From a virus: a DNA stretch of 30,877 nucleotides. Made by a program: the position numbers and the translations under genes. How positions within the stretch are numbered: the first letter of the stretch is position 1; every line of letters starts with the position of its first letter. Below, one piece after another: positions 23,172 to 30,868 of the stretch. The notes under the pieces are model-generated. The model saw nothing but the letters and a program-made list of their open reading frames with translations, made no database searches and was not told the origin of the DNA. The stretch lies in IMG/VR virus record IMGVR_UViG_3300017917_003361, positions 1-30,877 of that record. The stretch is one strand, 5' to 3'.

Positions 23172-23659
23172 TTATTCATTTGAATTCTGACTTTAAACCA
23201 GTCATTCGTTATGGAATAGAAATTCCTTATTATTATTGCAACATATTGGGACAAATTTTTAGTACTAAAACTAATAAATTTTTAGCACCTAAACCAAAAT
23301 GGTCGGCAAGACTTAAGGAAGAAGGAAATAGATTTAGGTGCTATTCATATATTCTTTCAATTCCTAAAGGATTGTTTGAGGATTATGATCATAGAGCAAG
23401 AGGTAAATCTCATTCTCCAGCTATATCAGTAGATGCTCATCGTGCGGTAATGGAAACTTGGAGACCTATTGATGAGTATCCTCCAGAAATGGTTGCAGAA
23501 TGTTGGGAAGAAACCCCAGAACCATCAAAAGAATGGATTAGGAAAACTGCTTATGTTGATCATATTGATGATAATCCTGCAAACAATCACGTAGATAATC
23601 TTCGTTGGGTTATGCCAATTGAAAATCAATCTTATAGAAAAGCAGCATTAAAAAAATGA
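23168..23659 (+). CDS. HNH homing endonuclease-like protein
   Basis: 163 aa. The C-terminal VDHIDDNPANNHVDNLRWVMPIEN (130-153) is a classic HNH_3-type homing nuclease motif with His132 and the Asn-rich metal and DNA-contact segment. The N-terminal YYYCNILGQIFSTKTNKFL resembles a NUMOD4-type DNA-binding start, and SVDAHRAVMETWRP is the usual linker before HNH. It is free-standing, with 4-bp ATGA overlaps into speD and gp62, so its insertion kept translational coupling intact. It may be a mobile gene that cleaves unoccupied alleles of this locus. Confidence 0.85.
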   Translation: MIIHLNSDFKPVIRYGIEIPYYYCNILGQIFSTKTNKFLAPKPKWSARLKEEGNRFRCYSYILSIPKGLFEDYDHRARGKSHSPAISVDAHRAVMETWRPIDEYPPEMVAECWEETPEPSKEWIRKTAYVDHIDDNPANNHVDNLRWVMPIENQSYRKAALKK

Positions 23660-24039
23660 TTGAACTTAAAGATTGGTTGAATAGTATCAATACTTCAAAA
23701 ATTAATTTAATTGATGAAGATCCTACATTAGAAAGTAAATACTTACCTTATATTGTCAATAGATGCCTATCTGGACATGTTGATGCTGTGATATTTTCTA
23801 ATGAAATGAATATTAATCATCACCTAGATAAGAAGTTACAGTATGATTTTTTACTAAATACTTTGAGATCGAAACGGAGATTTTCTCCGTGGATCAAAAA
23901 AGAAGAATTGAAGAACCTTGAATGTGTCAAATCTTACTATGGTTATAGTAATGAAAAAGCCAAGCAAGTTCTTTCTTTTCTAACAGAAGAACAACTATCG
24001 TTTATTAGAAAGAAACTTGATACTGGAGGATTAAAATGA
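23656..24039 (+). CDS. 62: Clamp loader small subunit gp62
   Basis: Non-ATPase subunit of the gp44/gp62 clamp loader. 127 aa, shorter than T4 gp62 (187 aa) but, as I recall, the usual cyanophage size. The middle (YDFLLNTLRSKRRFSPWIKKEE) corresponds to the T4 segment FNYLMAAVPRGKRYGKWAK, and position directly before regA matches T4 order. The stop overlaps regA (ATGA), and a GGAGG ribosome site for regA lies in its last codons. Confidence 0.85.
   Translation: MIELKDWLNSINTSKINLIDEDPTLESKYLPYIVNRCLSGHVDAVIFSNEMNINHHLDKKLQYDFLLNTLRSKRRFSPWIKKEELKNLECVKSYYGYSNEKAKQVLSFLTEEQLSFIRKKLDTGGLK
24025..24029 (+). promoter_or_regulatory. Ribosome site that fixes the regA start
   Basis: GGAGG, 6 bases before the ATG at 24036. 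It selects the longer RegA form rather than the internal Met at 24078 that aligns with the T4 start. Confidence 0.7.
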
Positions 24040-24464
24040 GTGTTGTCGTAGAGCCAGAATATCATTGGTCTCCCGATAAGATGGTTGAAGTTGTACTTGC
24101 AGAACCAGATGATTTTCTGAAGGTTCGTGAGACACTAACCAGGATCGGTGTTGCTTCAAGAAAAGAAAAAAAACTATATCAATCTTGCCACATTTTACAT
24201 AAGCAAGGCAAGTATTATATCGTTCATTTCAAAGAACTATTTGCATTAGATGGTAAGAAAGCAAATCTTAGCATCAATGATGTTCAAAGAAGAAATAGAA
24301 TTATTCAACTCCTAGCAGATTGGGGATTGATTGAAGTTATTAAACCAGATACCATTTCTGATATCGCACCACTTAATCAAATTAAAGTAATTGCATACAA
24401 AGAAAAGGGTGAATGGGTGTTGGAAACCAAATATAATATTGGTAAAAAACGAACTGAACAGTGA
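24036..24464 (+). CDS. regA: Translational repressor RegA
   Basis: RNA-binding repressor that blocks ribosome access to many early phage mRNAs, including its own and clamp genes in T4. 142 aa against 122 in T4. DFLKVRETLTRIGVASRKEK, LYQSCHILHKQGKYYIVHFKE and LLADWGLIEVI are near-identical to T4. Fourteen extra residues precede the Met that aligns with the T4 start, and a good GGAGG supports the longer form. It is the last gene before a terminator. Confidence 0.96.
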   Translation: MSVVVEPEYHWSPDKMVEVVLAEPDDFLKVRETLTRIGVASRKEKKLYQSCHILHKQGKYYIVHFKELFALDGKKANLSINDVQRRNRIIQLLADWGLIEVIKPDTISDIAPLNQIKVIAYKEKGEWVLETKYNIGKKRTEQ

Positions 24465-24478
24465 TAACCGAATACAAT

Positions 24479-24505
24479 AAGCGGGTTTTTACTACCCGTT
24501 TTTTT
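24479..24505 (+). terminator. Rho-independent terminator after regA
   Basis: Stem 24479-24486 with 24494-24501 (AAGCGGGT against ACCCGTTT, one G-T), 7-base loop, and seven T. It starts 15 bp after the regA stop and ends the gp45-to-regA operon. Confidence 0.85.
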
Positions 24506-24516
24506 ATTACTTGTTG

Positions 24517-24522
24517 TATAAT
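24517..24522 (+). promoter_or_regulatory. Candidate -10 box before hsp20
   Basis: Perfect TATAAT just after the regA terminator. No acceptable -35 is found at 16-18 bp, and the extended TG is not in the right place. It gives a leader of about 45 bases that carries AGAGGT (24565-24570) before the ATG. A promoter is expected here because of the terminator, so the box is plausible. Confidence 0.5.
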
Positions 24523-24574
24523 TAGTATTGTCGCCGCAAGGGACAGTAAACACTAGACGCTCAAAGAGGTCACC

Positions 24575-24958
24575 ATGTTTGGATCACATTCAATTACACT
24601 TAGCGTGCCTGAAACTAGGACATACTTAGATAGCATTTCAAATCAAAGCTATCCACCACATAATATCATTAAAACGAAGGATGGTATTAGACTTGAACTT
24701 GCTGTAGCAGGATTTTATAGTGATGAAATCAAAGTTTACACAGAAGAAGGTTGTATTCACGTAGAGGGCAATCGAGAAGAGACCAATGAAGAAGCAATTT
24801 CTTACCTTCATCGAGGATTAGCTTTCCGCAGATTTTCTCGTACTTGGAGAATGCCAGAAGATTTGCAAGTAGATAAAGTTGATCATAGAGATGGGTTGGT
24901 TATTATTGATTTTCGTAAGGTAATTCCTGAACATCAAAAAAGAAAAGATTACCTCTAA
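24575..24958 (+). CDS. Small heat shock protein Hsp20
   Basis: Alpha-crystallin-domain chaperone that holds unfolding proteins, common in cyanomyoviruses. 127 aa. The domain spans about 28-118: NIIKTKDGIRLELAVAGFYSDEIKVY, IHVEGNREE, then a dimer loop YLHRGLAFRRFSRTWRMPEDL and DGLVIIDFRK. A late IPEH follows in place of a clear I-x-I motif. It starts a new transcription unit after a terminator. A variant late-type box at its end precedes the next gene. Confidence 0.92.
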   Translation: MFGSHSITLSVPETRTYLDSISNQSYPPHNIIKTKDGIRLELAVAGFYSDEIKVYTEEGCIHVEGNREETNEEAISYLHRGLAFRRFSRTWRMPEDLQVDKVDHRDGLVIIDFRKVIPEHQKRKDYL

Positions 24959-24961
24959 ATA
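24954..24961 (+). promoter_or_regulatory. Possible variant late promoter after hsp20
   Basis: TCTAAATA overlapping the hsp20 stop, sharing the TAAATA core with late promoters. The next gene begins about 22 bp downstream. The first two bases differ from the T4 octamer. Confidence 0.25.
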
Positions 24962-24982
24962 CTTCAAAATGAATAAAGTGTT

Positions 24983-25726
24983 TTGTATAGTCGCATAAGA
25001 AAACATATTTCAGCGTCAGATTTGAGAAAAATAAATGAAAATTTGACGCTGAAATTTAGAGAACAACTAAATCCAACATTCTGGGAAGGTAATGTTCTGA
25101 AGTCAAATATCAGAACTGCCTTCCTTAGATTTGCTGATGCATTTGCAGAGTATGTTGAACTTGATAGTAAAGCAATCAAAGATGTATTGATGCTTGGTGG
25201 TAATGCTGGATACAATTACACACCATATTCAGACATTGATGTTCATCTAGTCGTAGATCCGAAATATCTTCCTCAGTGCGATCCTGAACTGCTGGACGAT
25301 TACTTTAAAGATAAAAAAACTTTATGGTCATTGACGCATGATGTAAAGGTTTATGGTGCAGATGTAGAACCTTATATTGAAAAACCTGGGATTACTAGAA
25401 GAAAAAGTCAAGGAGTTTATAGTGTATTAAAGAACAAGTGGGTTCAAAAACCACAGAAGTTTGAAGGAGAACTTGACGAAGCAGAACTAGAAAAGAAATC
25501 TAATAATATAAAAAATAAAATTGATACGTTGATCAGGGGCAACAATGAAACTGGATTACGTGCAATTCTAAAGAAACTAAACACCGCAAGGAATTCTTCT
25601 TTGGATAAGTTTGGCGAATATGGATTTGAAAATCTCGTGTTCAAAGAACTACGCAACAGTGGATACATTGACAAAGTGCGTAAGGCAGTGATAGAATTAA
25701 AGACACAGAAGCTGTCGTTGCCATGA
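24983..25726 (+). CDS. Putative nucleotidyltransferase (Pol-beta-like fold)
   Basis: 247 aa if begun at TTG 24983. GGNAGYNYTPYSDIDVHLVVD (72-92) is the G-S/G-x-D-x-D core of the nucleotidyltransferase superfamily: catalytic D84 and D86 with D92 as a likely third acid. The preceding FREQLNPTFWEGNVLKSNIR and the Lys-rich helical C-terminus resemble phage proteins of unknown substrate. No in-frame ATG precedes residue 70, and an in-frame stop (24974) limits the start to TTG 24983 or TTG 25022. A strong hairpin occupies codons 9-25. It is coupled to the next gene by ATGA. Confidence 0.65.
   Translation: MYSRIRKHISASDLRKINENLTLKFREQLNPTFWEGNVLKSNIRTAFLRFADAFAEYVELDSKAIKDVLMLGGNAGYNYTPYSDIDVHLVVDPKYLPQCDPELLDDYFKDKKTLWSLTHDVKVYGADVEPYIEKPGITRRKSQGVYSVLKNKWVQKPQKFEGELDEAELEKKSNNIKNKIDTLIRGNNETGLRAILKKLNTARNSSLDKFGEYGFENLVFKELRNSGYIDKVRKAVIELKTQKLSLP
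25007..25055 (+). repeat. 17-bp stem hairpin at the start of the nucleotidyltransferase gene
   Basis: ATTTCAGCGTCA (25007-25018) is perfectly complementary to 25044-25055. The pairing continues with one G-T and four A-T pairs to 25023/25039, closing a 15-base loop. No T tract follows, so it is not a terminator. It lies just inside the coding region, or in the leader if translation starts later, and could mask or shape translation. Confidence 0.75.
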
Positions 25727-25971
25727 TCAAAGTATTATTTTTGAAGACTAATGTTATTTTGATTAGTAGAATTGAGGAAGTACCATCTGAACTTGGTGAA
25801 CCAGATTGCAAACTAATCAAACCATTTGTAATTTCTGAGACTGGTCTAATTCCATGGATGAATGCATTCACAAACCAGTCAGAAATGATGATTCATTCTG
25901 ATAGTATTCTAACAATTGTGGATCCAAATAAAGAATTTTTGGACAAGTATCAATCGTTGACTGCTGAATGA
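25723..25971 (+). CDS. Second Sm-like protein, 82 aa
   Basis: Short beta-rich protein (KVLFLKTNVILISRIEEV, then CKLIKPFVISE) followed by LIPWMNAFTNQSEMMIHSDSILTIVD and a helix EFLDKYQSL. The order of P-x-VI, PWM, S-x-I-x-T-V/I and the final acidic helix matches the 140-aa Sm-like protein at 13207, indicating distant paralogues. An RNA-binding ring is inferred from the fold. It is coupled by ATGA to the genes on both sides, so it should be made together with DNA polymerase. Confidence 0.6.
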   Translation: MIKVLFLKTNVILISRIEEVPSELGEPDCKLIKPFVISETGLIPWMNAFTNQSEMMIHSDSILTIVDPNKEFLDKYQSLTAE

Positions 25972-28463
25972 GATATTATACAAACGTTCAAATGGTAGGG
26001 AACGAGTTTCTCGTTCGTGGATTTGAAAATGGAAAGAGCTTCATTGCTAGGGAAAGGTTCAATCCAACACTATTTGTTCCCAGCAAAAAGAAGACAAAGT
26101 ATAAAACTCTTGAAGGAAAGTATGTTCAGGAGATCCAACCTGGAACAGTAAGAGATTGTCGTGAGTTTATCAAGTCTCATGACAATGTAGAAGGATTTGA
26201 AATCTACGGAAATACAAGATATATCTATCAGTACATTTCAGAAAAGTATCCTGAAGATCATATCGAGTTTGATATCAAAAAGATGAAACTCGTGACGATC
26301 GACATTGAGGTTGCCTCTGAACGAGGATTTCCTACTGTCGCAAAGTGTGATGAGGAAATGCTTTGCATCACACTACAGAACTATGCAAACAAAAGGATTA
26401 TTACTTTTGGACAAGGTAAGTTCAAAAACGATGATCCCGATGTTCAATATGTTGAATGTAAAGATGAGTATGATCTTCTAAATCAGTTTCTTGGATATTG
26501 GCAAGTCAATACACCAGAAGTGATTACTGGATGGAACTGCACTTTGTATGACATTCCATATCTTGCAAAACGTATTGCAAGAGTTCTTGGAGAAAAGGCA
26601 GTAAAAATTCTTTCTCCTTGGGGTCTTGTCACAAATGAAGAAATTACTGTTACTGGTCGTCAACATCTAGTTTATGATATTGGCGGTATTACTGTTCTTG
26701 ATTATCTAGATCTTTATAAGAAGTTCACTTATAAAGCTCAGGAAAGTTATCGTTTAGATTACATTGGTGAAGTAGAACTCGGTAAAAAGAAACTAGACCA
26801 CTCTGAGTATGATACTTTCAAGGAGTTTTATACTAAGGATTGGCAAAAGTTTGTAGAATACAACATCCAAGACGTGCGACTAGTTGACGCACTTGAGGAA
26901 AAGATGAAACTAGTTGAACTAGCAGTTACCATGGCATTTGACGCTAAGGTAAACTTTCATGATGTGTTCTATCAGGTTCGTATGTGGGATATGATTATTT
27001 ACAATGATCTAAAGAAAAGGAATATTGTTATCCCACCCAAGAAAGATGAAAGTAAAAATGAAAAGTATGCTGGTGCTTATGTAAAAGAACCTATTCCTGG
27101 TGTTTATGATTGGATTGTGAGTTTTGACTTGAACAGTCTATATCCACACCTAATCATGCAATATAACATTTCACCAGAAACACTGCTTGATAGAAAGTTT
27201 CCTGGCGTTAGCGTTGATAAACTTCTGAATAAAGAAGTTGATCTTAGTCAACTTGATGGCGTAACTGTATGTCCCAATGGGGCACAGTTTACAACTAAGA
27301 AGCGTGGTTTTCTTCCAGTATTGATGGAGAGAATTTATAATGAACGTGTGATCTTCAAAAAGAAAATGTTGGAGGCAAAAAAAGAGTATGAGAAGAAGAA
27401 GACGAAATCACTGGAACGGGAGATTGCACGATGCAATAACATCCAGATGGCAAAGAAGATCCAACTCAACTCTGCTTATGGCGCTATCGGGAATAATTAT
27501 TTTCGTTACTATAAGTTGGATAATGCTGAGGCAATTACTCTCGGGGGTCAGCTCAGTATACGATGGATCGAAGCGAAAATGAATTCATATATAAACAAAA
27601 TCCTCAAGACTGATAATGTCGATTATGTGGTGGCTTCTGATACTGATAGCATATATCTCAATCTCGGTCCTTTGGTTGAAAGTGTATACGAGGGAAGAGA
27701 GAAAGATGCTGAAAGCATTGTTTCGTTCCTTGACAAGATCTGTCAGATGGAACTTGAAAAATATATTTCGAATTCTTATGAAGAACTGGCACAATACGTA
27801 AACGCTTATGAACAGAAGATGTTCATGAAGCGAGAAACAATCGCTGAGCGTGGCATCTGGACTGCAAAGAAAAGATACATTCTCAATGCTTGGGATATTG
27901 AAGGTGTTCGTTTTAACGAACCCAAATTGAAGATTATGGGAATTGAAGCGGTAAAATCTTCAACTCCTGCACCTTGTAGAACCATGATCAAAGATGCACT
28001 AAAGTTGATGATGAGTGGAACTGAAGATGATGTAATTGACTTTATTGAAAAGTCTAGAGTTCAGTTCAAAAAACTATCTCCAAGTGATATTGCATTTCCA
28101 CGTACAGTATCTGATGTTGATAAGTATAAGAGCAATCTTTCAATTTATGCAAAAGGAACTCCAATTCATGCAAGAGGAGCACTTTTATTTAATCACCACA
28201 TAAAAGACAAGAAACTTACTGAAAAGTATAATACTATCAATAATGGGGAAAAAATTAAATTTTGTTATTTAAAAAAACCAAATCCAATTCACGAAAATGT
28301 AATTTCATTTATTAATGAATTTCCAATAGAACTTGGTCTTATGAATTATATTGATTATGATTTACAGTTTGATAAAGCATTTTTAGAACCACTGAAGACA
28401 CTTCTTGACAGCATTGGATGGTCTGTGGAAAAGACTTCCACACTTGATAGTTTCTTTGTGTAA
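25968..28463 (+). CDS. 43: DNA polymerase gp43
   Basis: Family B replicative polymerase with proofreading, 831 aa (T4: 898 aa). Exo I is TIDIEVASE (D112, E114). Motif A is SFDLNSLYPHLI with catalytic D387, motif B KIQLNSAYGAIGN lies near 495-508, and motif C is ASDTDSIYL (D558, D560). The C-terminal tail STLDSFFV is a clamp-binding peptide, like the SLDFLFG end of T4 gp43. It is intact, without intein or intron in this window. Starts at ATGA with the Sm-like gene. A promoter for uvsX overlaps its last codons. Confidence 0.97.
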   Translation: MRYYTNVQMVGNEFLVRGFENGKSFIARERFNPTLFVPSKKKTKYKTLEGKYVQEIQPGTVRDCREFIKSHDNVEGFEIYGNTRYIYQYISEKYPEDHIEFDIKKMKLVTIDIEVASERGFPTVAKCDEEMLCITLQNYANKRIITFGQGKFKNDDPDVQYVECKDEYDLLNQFLGYWQVNTPEVITGWNCTLYDIPYLAKRIARVLGEKAVKILSPWGLVTNEEITVTGRQHLVYDIGGITVLDYLDLYKKFTYKAQESYRLDYIGEVELGKKKLDHSEYDTFKEFYTKDWQKFVEYNIQDVRLVDALEEKMKLVELAVTMAFDAKVNFHDVFYQVRMWDMIIYNDLKKRNIVIPPKKDESKNEKYAGAYVKEPIPGVYDWIVSFDLNSLYPHLIMQYNISPETLLDRKFPGVSVDKLLNKEVDLSQLDGVTVCPNGAQFTTKKRGFLPVLMERIYNERVIFKKKMLEAKKEYEKKKTKSLEREIARCNNIQMAKKIQLNSAYGAIGNNYFRYYKLDNAEAITLGGQLSIRWIEAKMNSYINKILKTDNVDYVVASDTDSIYLNLGPLVESVYEGREKDAESIVSFLDKICQMELEKYISNSYEELAQYVNAYEQKMFMKRETIAERGIWTAKKRYILNAWDIEGVRFNEPKLKIMGIEAVKSSTPAPCRTMIKDALKLMMSGTEDDVIDFIEKSRVQFKKLSPSDIAFPRTVSDVDKYKSNLSIYAKGTPIHARGALLFNHHIKDKKLTEKYNTINNGEKIKFCYLKKPNPIHENVISFINEFPIELGLMNYIDYDLQFDKAFLEPLKTLLDSIGWSVEKTSTLDSFFV

Positions 28464-28472
28464 TGCTATAAT
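28444..28472 (+). promoter_or_regulatory. Sigma70-type extended -10 promoter before uvsX
   Basis: TTGATA (28444-28449), 17-bp spacer, TATAAT (28467-28472) with extended -10 TG (28464-28465). The -35 box lies in the last codons of gp43. Transcription should begin near 28479, only about 13 bases before the uvsX ATG at 28492. It shares TGCTATAAT with the promoters at 13672 and 17706. Confidence 0.8.
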
Positions 28473-28491
28473 GGGGAAAAGAACTTCTAGT

Positions 28492-29535
28492 ATGGACTTT
28501 CTAAAAGATATTCTAAAAGAAATCAAAGACGAATACACAAACATCGCTTCGGATATTGTTGAAGAAGAAACTTATGTAGATACTGGGTCTTATATTTTCA
28601 ATGCATTGGTTAGTGGATCTATTTTTGGTGGTGTATCTGGCAATAAAATTACAGCTATTGCTGGAGAAACATCTACAGGTAAAACCTTTTTTAGTCTTGC
28701 TGTAGTAAAAAACTTTTTGGATAGTAATCCAGATAGTTATGTTCTGTATTTTGATACTGAAGCAGCAATTACTAAGTCACTTCTAGAAAGTCGTGGTGTT
28801 CCTACTGATAGATTAGTAGTCATTAATGTTGTAACAGTTGAGGAGTTTCGTAACAAGGCACTCAAGGCTGTAGATATATACTTAAAGAAACCTTTAGAAC
28901 AGCGCAAACCTTGTATGTTTGTGCTAGACTCATTGGGAATGTTATCCACAGATAAGGAGATTACTGATGCTCTAAGTGAAAAGCAAGTACGTGATATGAC
29001 TAAATCGCAACTTGTGAAGGGTGCATTTAGAATGCTAACTTTAAAACTTGGGCAGGCGAACATTCCTCTTATCGTTACCAATCATACCTACGATGTTATT
29101 GGCTCTTACGTTCCTACAAAAGAAATGGGTGGTGGTAGCGGGCTTAAGTATGCCGCTAGTACTATCATTTATCTCAGCAAGTCGAAAGAGAAGGAAGGAA
29201 CAGAAGTTGTTGGAAATATTGTCAAAGCAAAGACTAATAAATCGCGTTTGACAAGAGAAAACAAGCAAGTGGAAGTTCGTCTTTTCTATGATGAACGTGG
29301 TTTGGACCGCTATTATGGTCTGCTAGATCTTGGCGAAAAGCATGGTATCATCAAAAAGGTTGGGTCTAGATATGAAATAAATGGCACTACAGCATATGCC
29401 AAATCAATCTATGCTGAACCAGAAAAATATTTTACTGAAGAATTAATGCGGTATTTGGATGCTGCAGCAAAAATGGAGTTTACTTATGGCGGAGAGGGTT
29501 CCACTGACGATACTGAAGAATCTGCTCAATCGTGA
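28492..29535 (+). CDS. uvsX: RecA-like recombinase UvsX
   Basis: Strand-exchange recombinase, 347 aa from ATG 28492 (T4: 391 aa). The ATG at 28471 overlaps the -10 box and would not be on the transcript, so 28492 is chosen. Walker A GETSTGKT is at 58-65, Walker B CMFVLDS at 142-148 (D147), DNA-binding loop and ATP-sensing NHTYD and GGGSGLKYAA follow. The C-terminus is acidic and Ser/Thr-rich, as in recombinases that interact with single-strand binding proteins. It works with UvsY, UvsW, gp46 and gp47, all encoded here. It overlaps gp41 by 50 bp. Confidence 0.95.
   Translation: MDFLKDILKEIKDEYTNIASDIVEEETYVDTGSYIFNALVSGSIFGGVSGNKITAIAGETSTGKTFFSLAVVKNFLDSNPDSYVLYFDTEAAITKSLLESRGVPTDRLVVINVVTVEEFRNKALKAVDIYLKKPLEQRKPCMFVLDSLGMLSTDKEITDALSEKQVRDMTKSQLVKGAFRMLTLKLGQANIPLIVTNHTYDVIGSYVPTKEMGGGSGLKYAASTIIYLSKSKEKEGTEVVGNIVKAKTNKSRLTRENKQVEVRLFYDERGLDRYYGLLDLGEKHGIIKKVGSRYEINGTTAYAKSIYAEPEKYFTEELMRYLDAAAKMEFTYGGEGSTDDTEESAQS
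29475..29478 (+). promoter_or_regulatory. Ribosome site that supports the shorter gp41 start
   Basis: GGAG, 7 bases before ATG 29486. It favours this start over the ATG at 29459. Confidence 0.5.
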
Positions 29536-30868
29536 GGAATACACACGTAAAGTATTACCTTTCATTAAAGCAGAATATTTTGATGAGAGAACTGATAAGG
29601 TAATATTTGAAGAAATTGGTTCCTTCATTACCAAATATGATAGTCTTCCGCTTAAGGAAGTTTTATTCATCGAAATTGAAAAAAGAACAGATATAACTCA
29701 AGATGAGTTTAAGTTGTGCGAACAACTTATTGTATCACTTGAACCATCCGATGTAGATTTTCAATGGGCTCTTGACACTACTGAAGAGTGGTGTAAAGAA
29801 CGTGCTATTTACTTAGCATTGATGGAAAGTATTAAAATTGCTGACGGACAAGATGAAAAGAAAGGAAGAGATTCTATTCCTTCCATTTTATCGGATGCTC
29901 TAGCAGTTAGTTTTGATAACCATGTTGGGCATGATTACATAGATGATTACCAAGATCGCTACGCATATTATCACAGGGTCGAAAGTAAAGTCCCCTTTGA
30001 TCTTGAATACTTCAATAAGATTACTGCTGGTGGTGTCTCTAATAAAACTCTTAATATCGCACTTGCTGGCACTGGCGTCGGTAAATCTCTTTTTATGTGC
30101 CACTTCGCTTCCAGCGTTCTCGTTGCAGGAAAAAATGTTTTATACATTACACTTGAAATGGCAGAGGAAAAGATTGCAGAAAGAATTGACGCAAATCTTC
30201 TTAACACTAACATCAGGGAAATTAGTGAACTACCAAAGTCTACCTTCTTCAAAAAAATCAATGCACTCAGCTCACGTACCAATGGGAAACTGATTGTAAA
30301 AGAATATCCTACAGCATCTGCACACGTAGGTCATTTTAGATCTCTTCTTAATGAATTAGCATTGAAGAAGTCATTCAGACCAGATATTATCTTTGTGGAC
30401 TATTTGAATATTTGTGCTTCTTCTAGATATCGTTCAGCAGTTAATGTTAACTCATATTCTTATATTAAAGCAATTGCAGAGGAACTTCGCGGTTTGGCAG
30501 TAGAATTTGATCTTCCAATTGTGTCTGCCACACAAACTACCAGAAGTGGATTTACAAGTTCTGATCCAAATCTAACTGATACTTCTGAAAGTTTTGGTCT
30601 TCCTGCAACAGCAGACTTAATGTTTGCTCTTATTAGTAGTGATGAGTTAGAACAACTTGGACAGATTATGGTCAAACAATTAAAGAATAGATATAATGAT
30701 CCAACAATTAATAAAAGATTTGTTGTTGGTATTGATCGTACTAAGATGCGTCTCTATGATTGTGAACAATCCGCTCAAGATAATATTCTTGACAAGGGAG
30801 ACGATGAAGAGTATAATAATGATGATGATAAATCATCCAAAGCTAAATTCAGCGATTTTAAATTCTAA
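29486..30868 (+). CDS. 41: Replicative DNA helicase gp41
   Basis: DnaB-type hexameric 5'-3' helicase at the fork, partner of primase gp61. 460 aa from ATG 29486 (T4: 475 aa). The N-terminal VPLTILKNLL, then YTRKVLPFIKAEYF aligns with the T4 start. Walker A GTGVGKS is at 195-201, the Walker B region IIFVDYLNI has D305, and RSGFTSSDPN with DTSESFGLPATADLM is the family's loop and arginine-finger area. The C-terminus is acidic (DKGDDEEYNNDDDK), as in phage helicases that bind other replisome proteins. The next gene starts in the stop (TAATG). Confidence 0.95.
   Translation: MAERVPLTILKNLLNREEYTRKVLPFIKAEYFDERTDKVIFEEIGSFITKYDSLPLKEVLFIEIEKRTDITQDEFKLCEQLIVSLEPSDVDFQWALDTTEEWCKERAIYLALMESIKIADGQDEKKGRDSIPSILSDALAVSFDNHVGHDYIDDYQDRYAYYHRVESKVPFDLEYFNKITAGGVSNKTLNIALAGTGVGKSLFMCHFASSVLVAGKNVLYITLEMAEEKIAERIDANLLNTNIREISELPKSTFFKKINALSSRTNGKLIVKEYPTASAHVGHFRSLLNELALKKSFRPDIIFVDYLNICASSRYRSAVNVNSYSYIKAIAEELRGLAVEFDLPIVSATQTTRSGFTSSDPNLTDTSESFGLPATADLMFALISSDELEQLGQIMVKQLKNRYNDPTINKRFVVGIDRTKMRLYDCEQSAQDNILDKGDDEEYNNDDDKSSKAKFSDFKF

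Noticed and set aside
24969-24998. Programmed -1 frameshift joining ATG 24969 to the nucleotidyltransferase frame
   Set aside because: The TTTT stretch near 24981 does not form a proper slippery heptamer, and the hairpin is about 20 bases away, too far for a usual stimulator. A TTG start is simpler.
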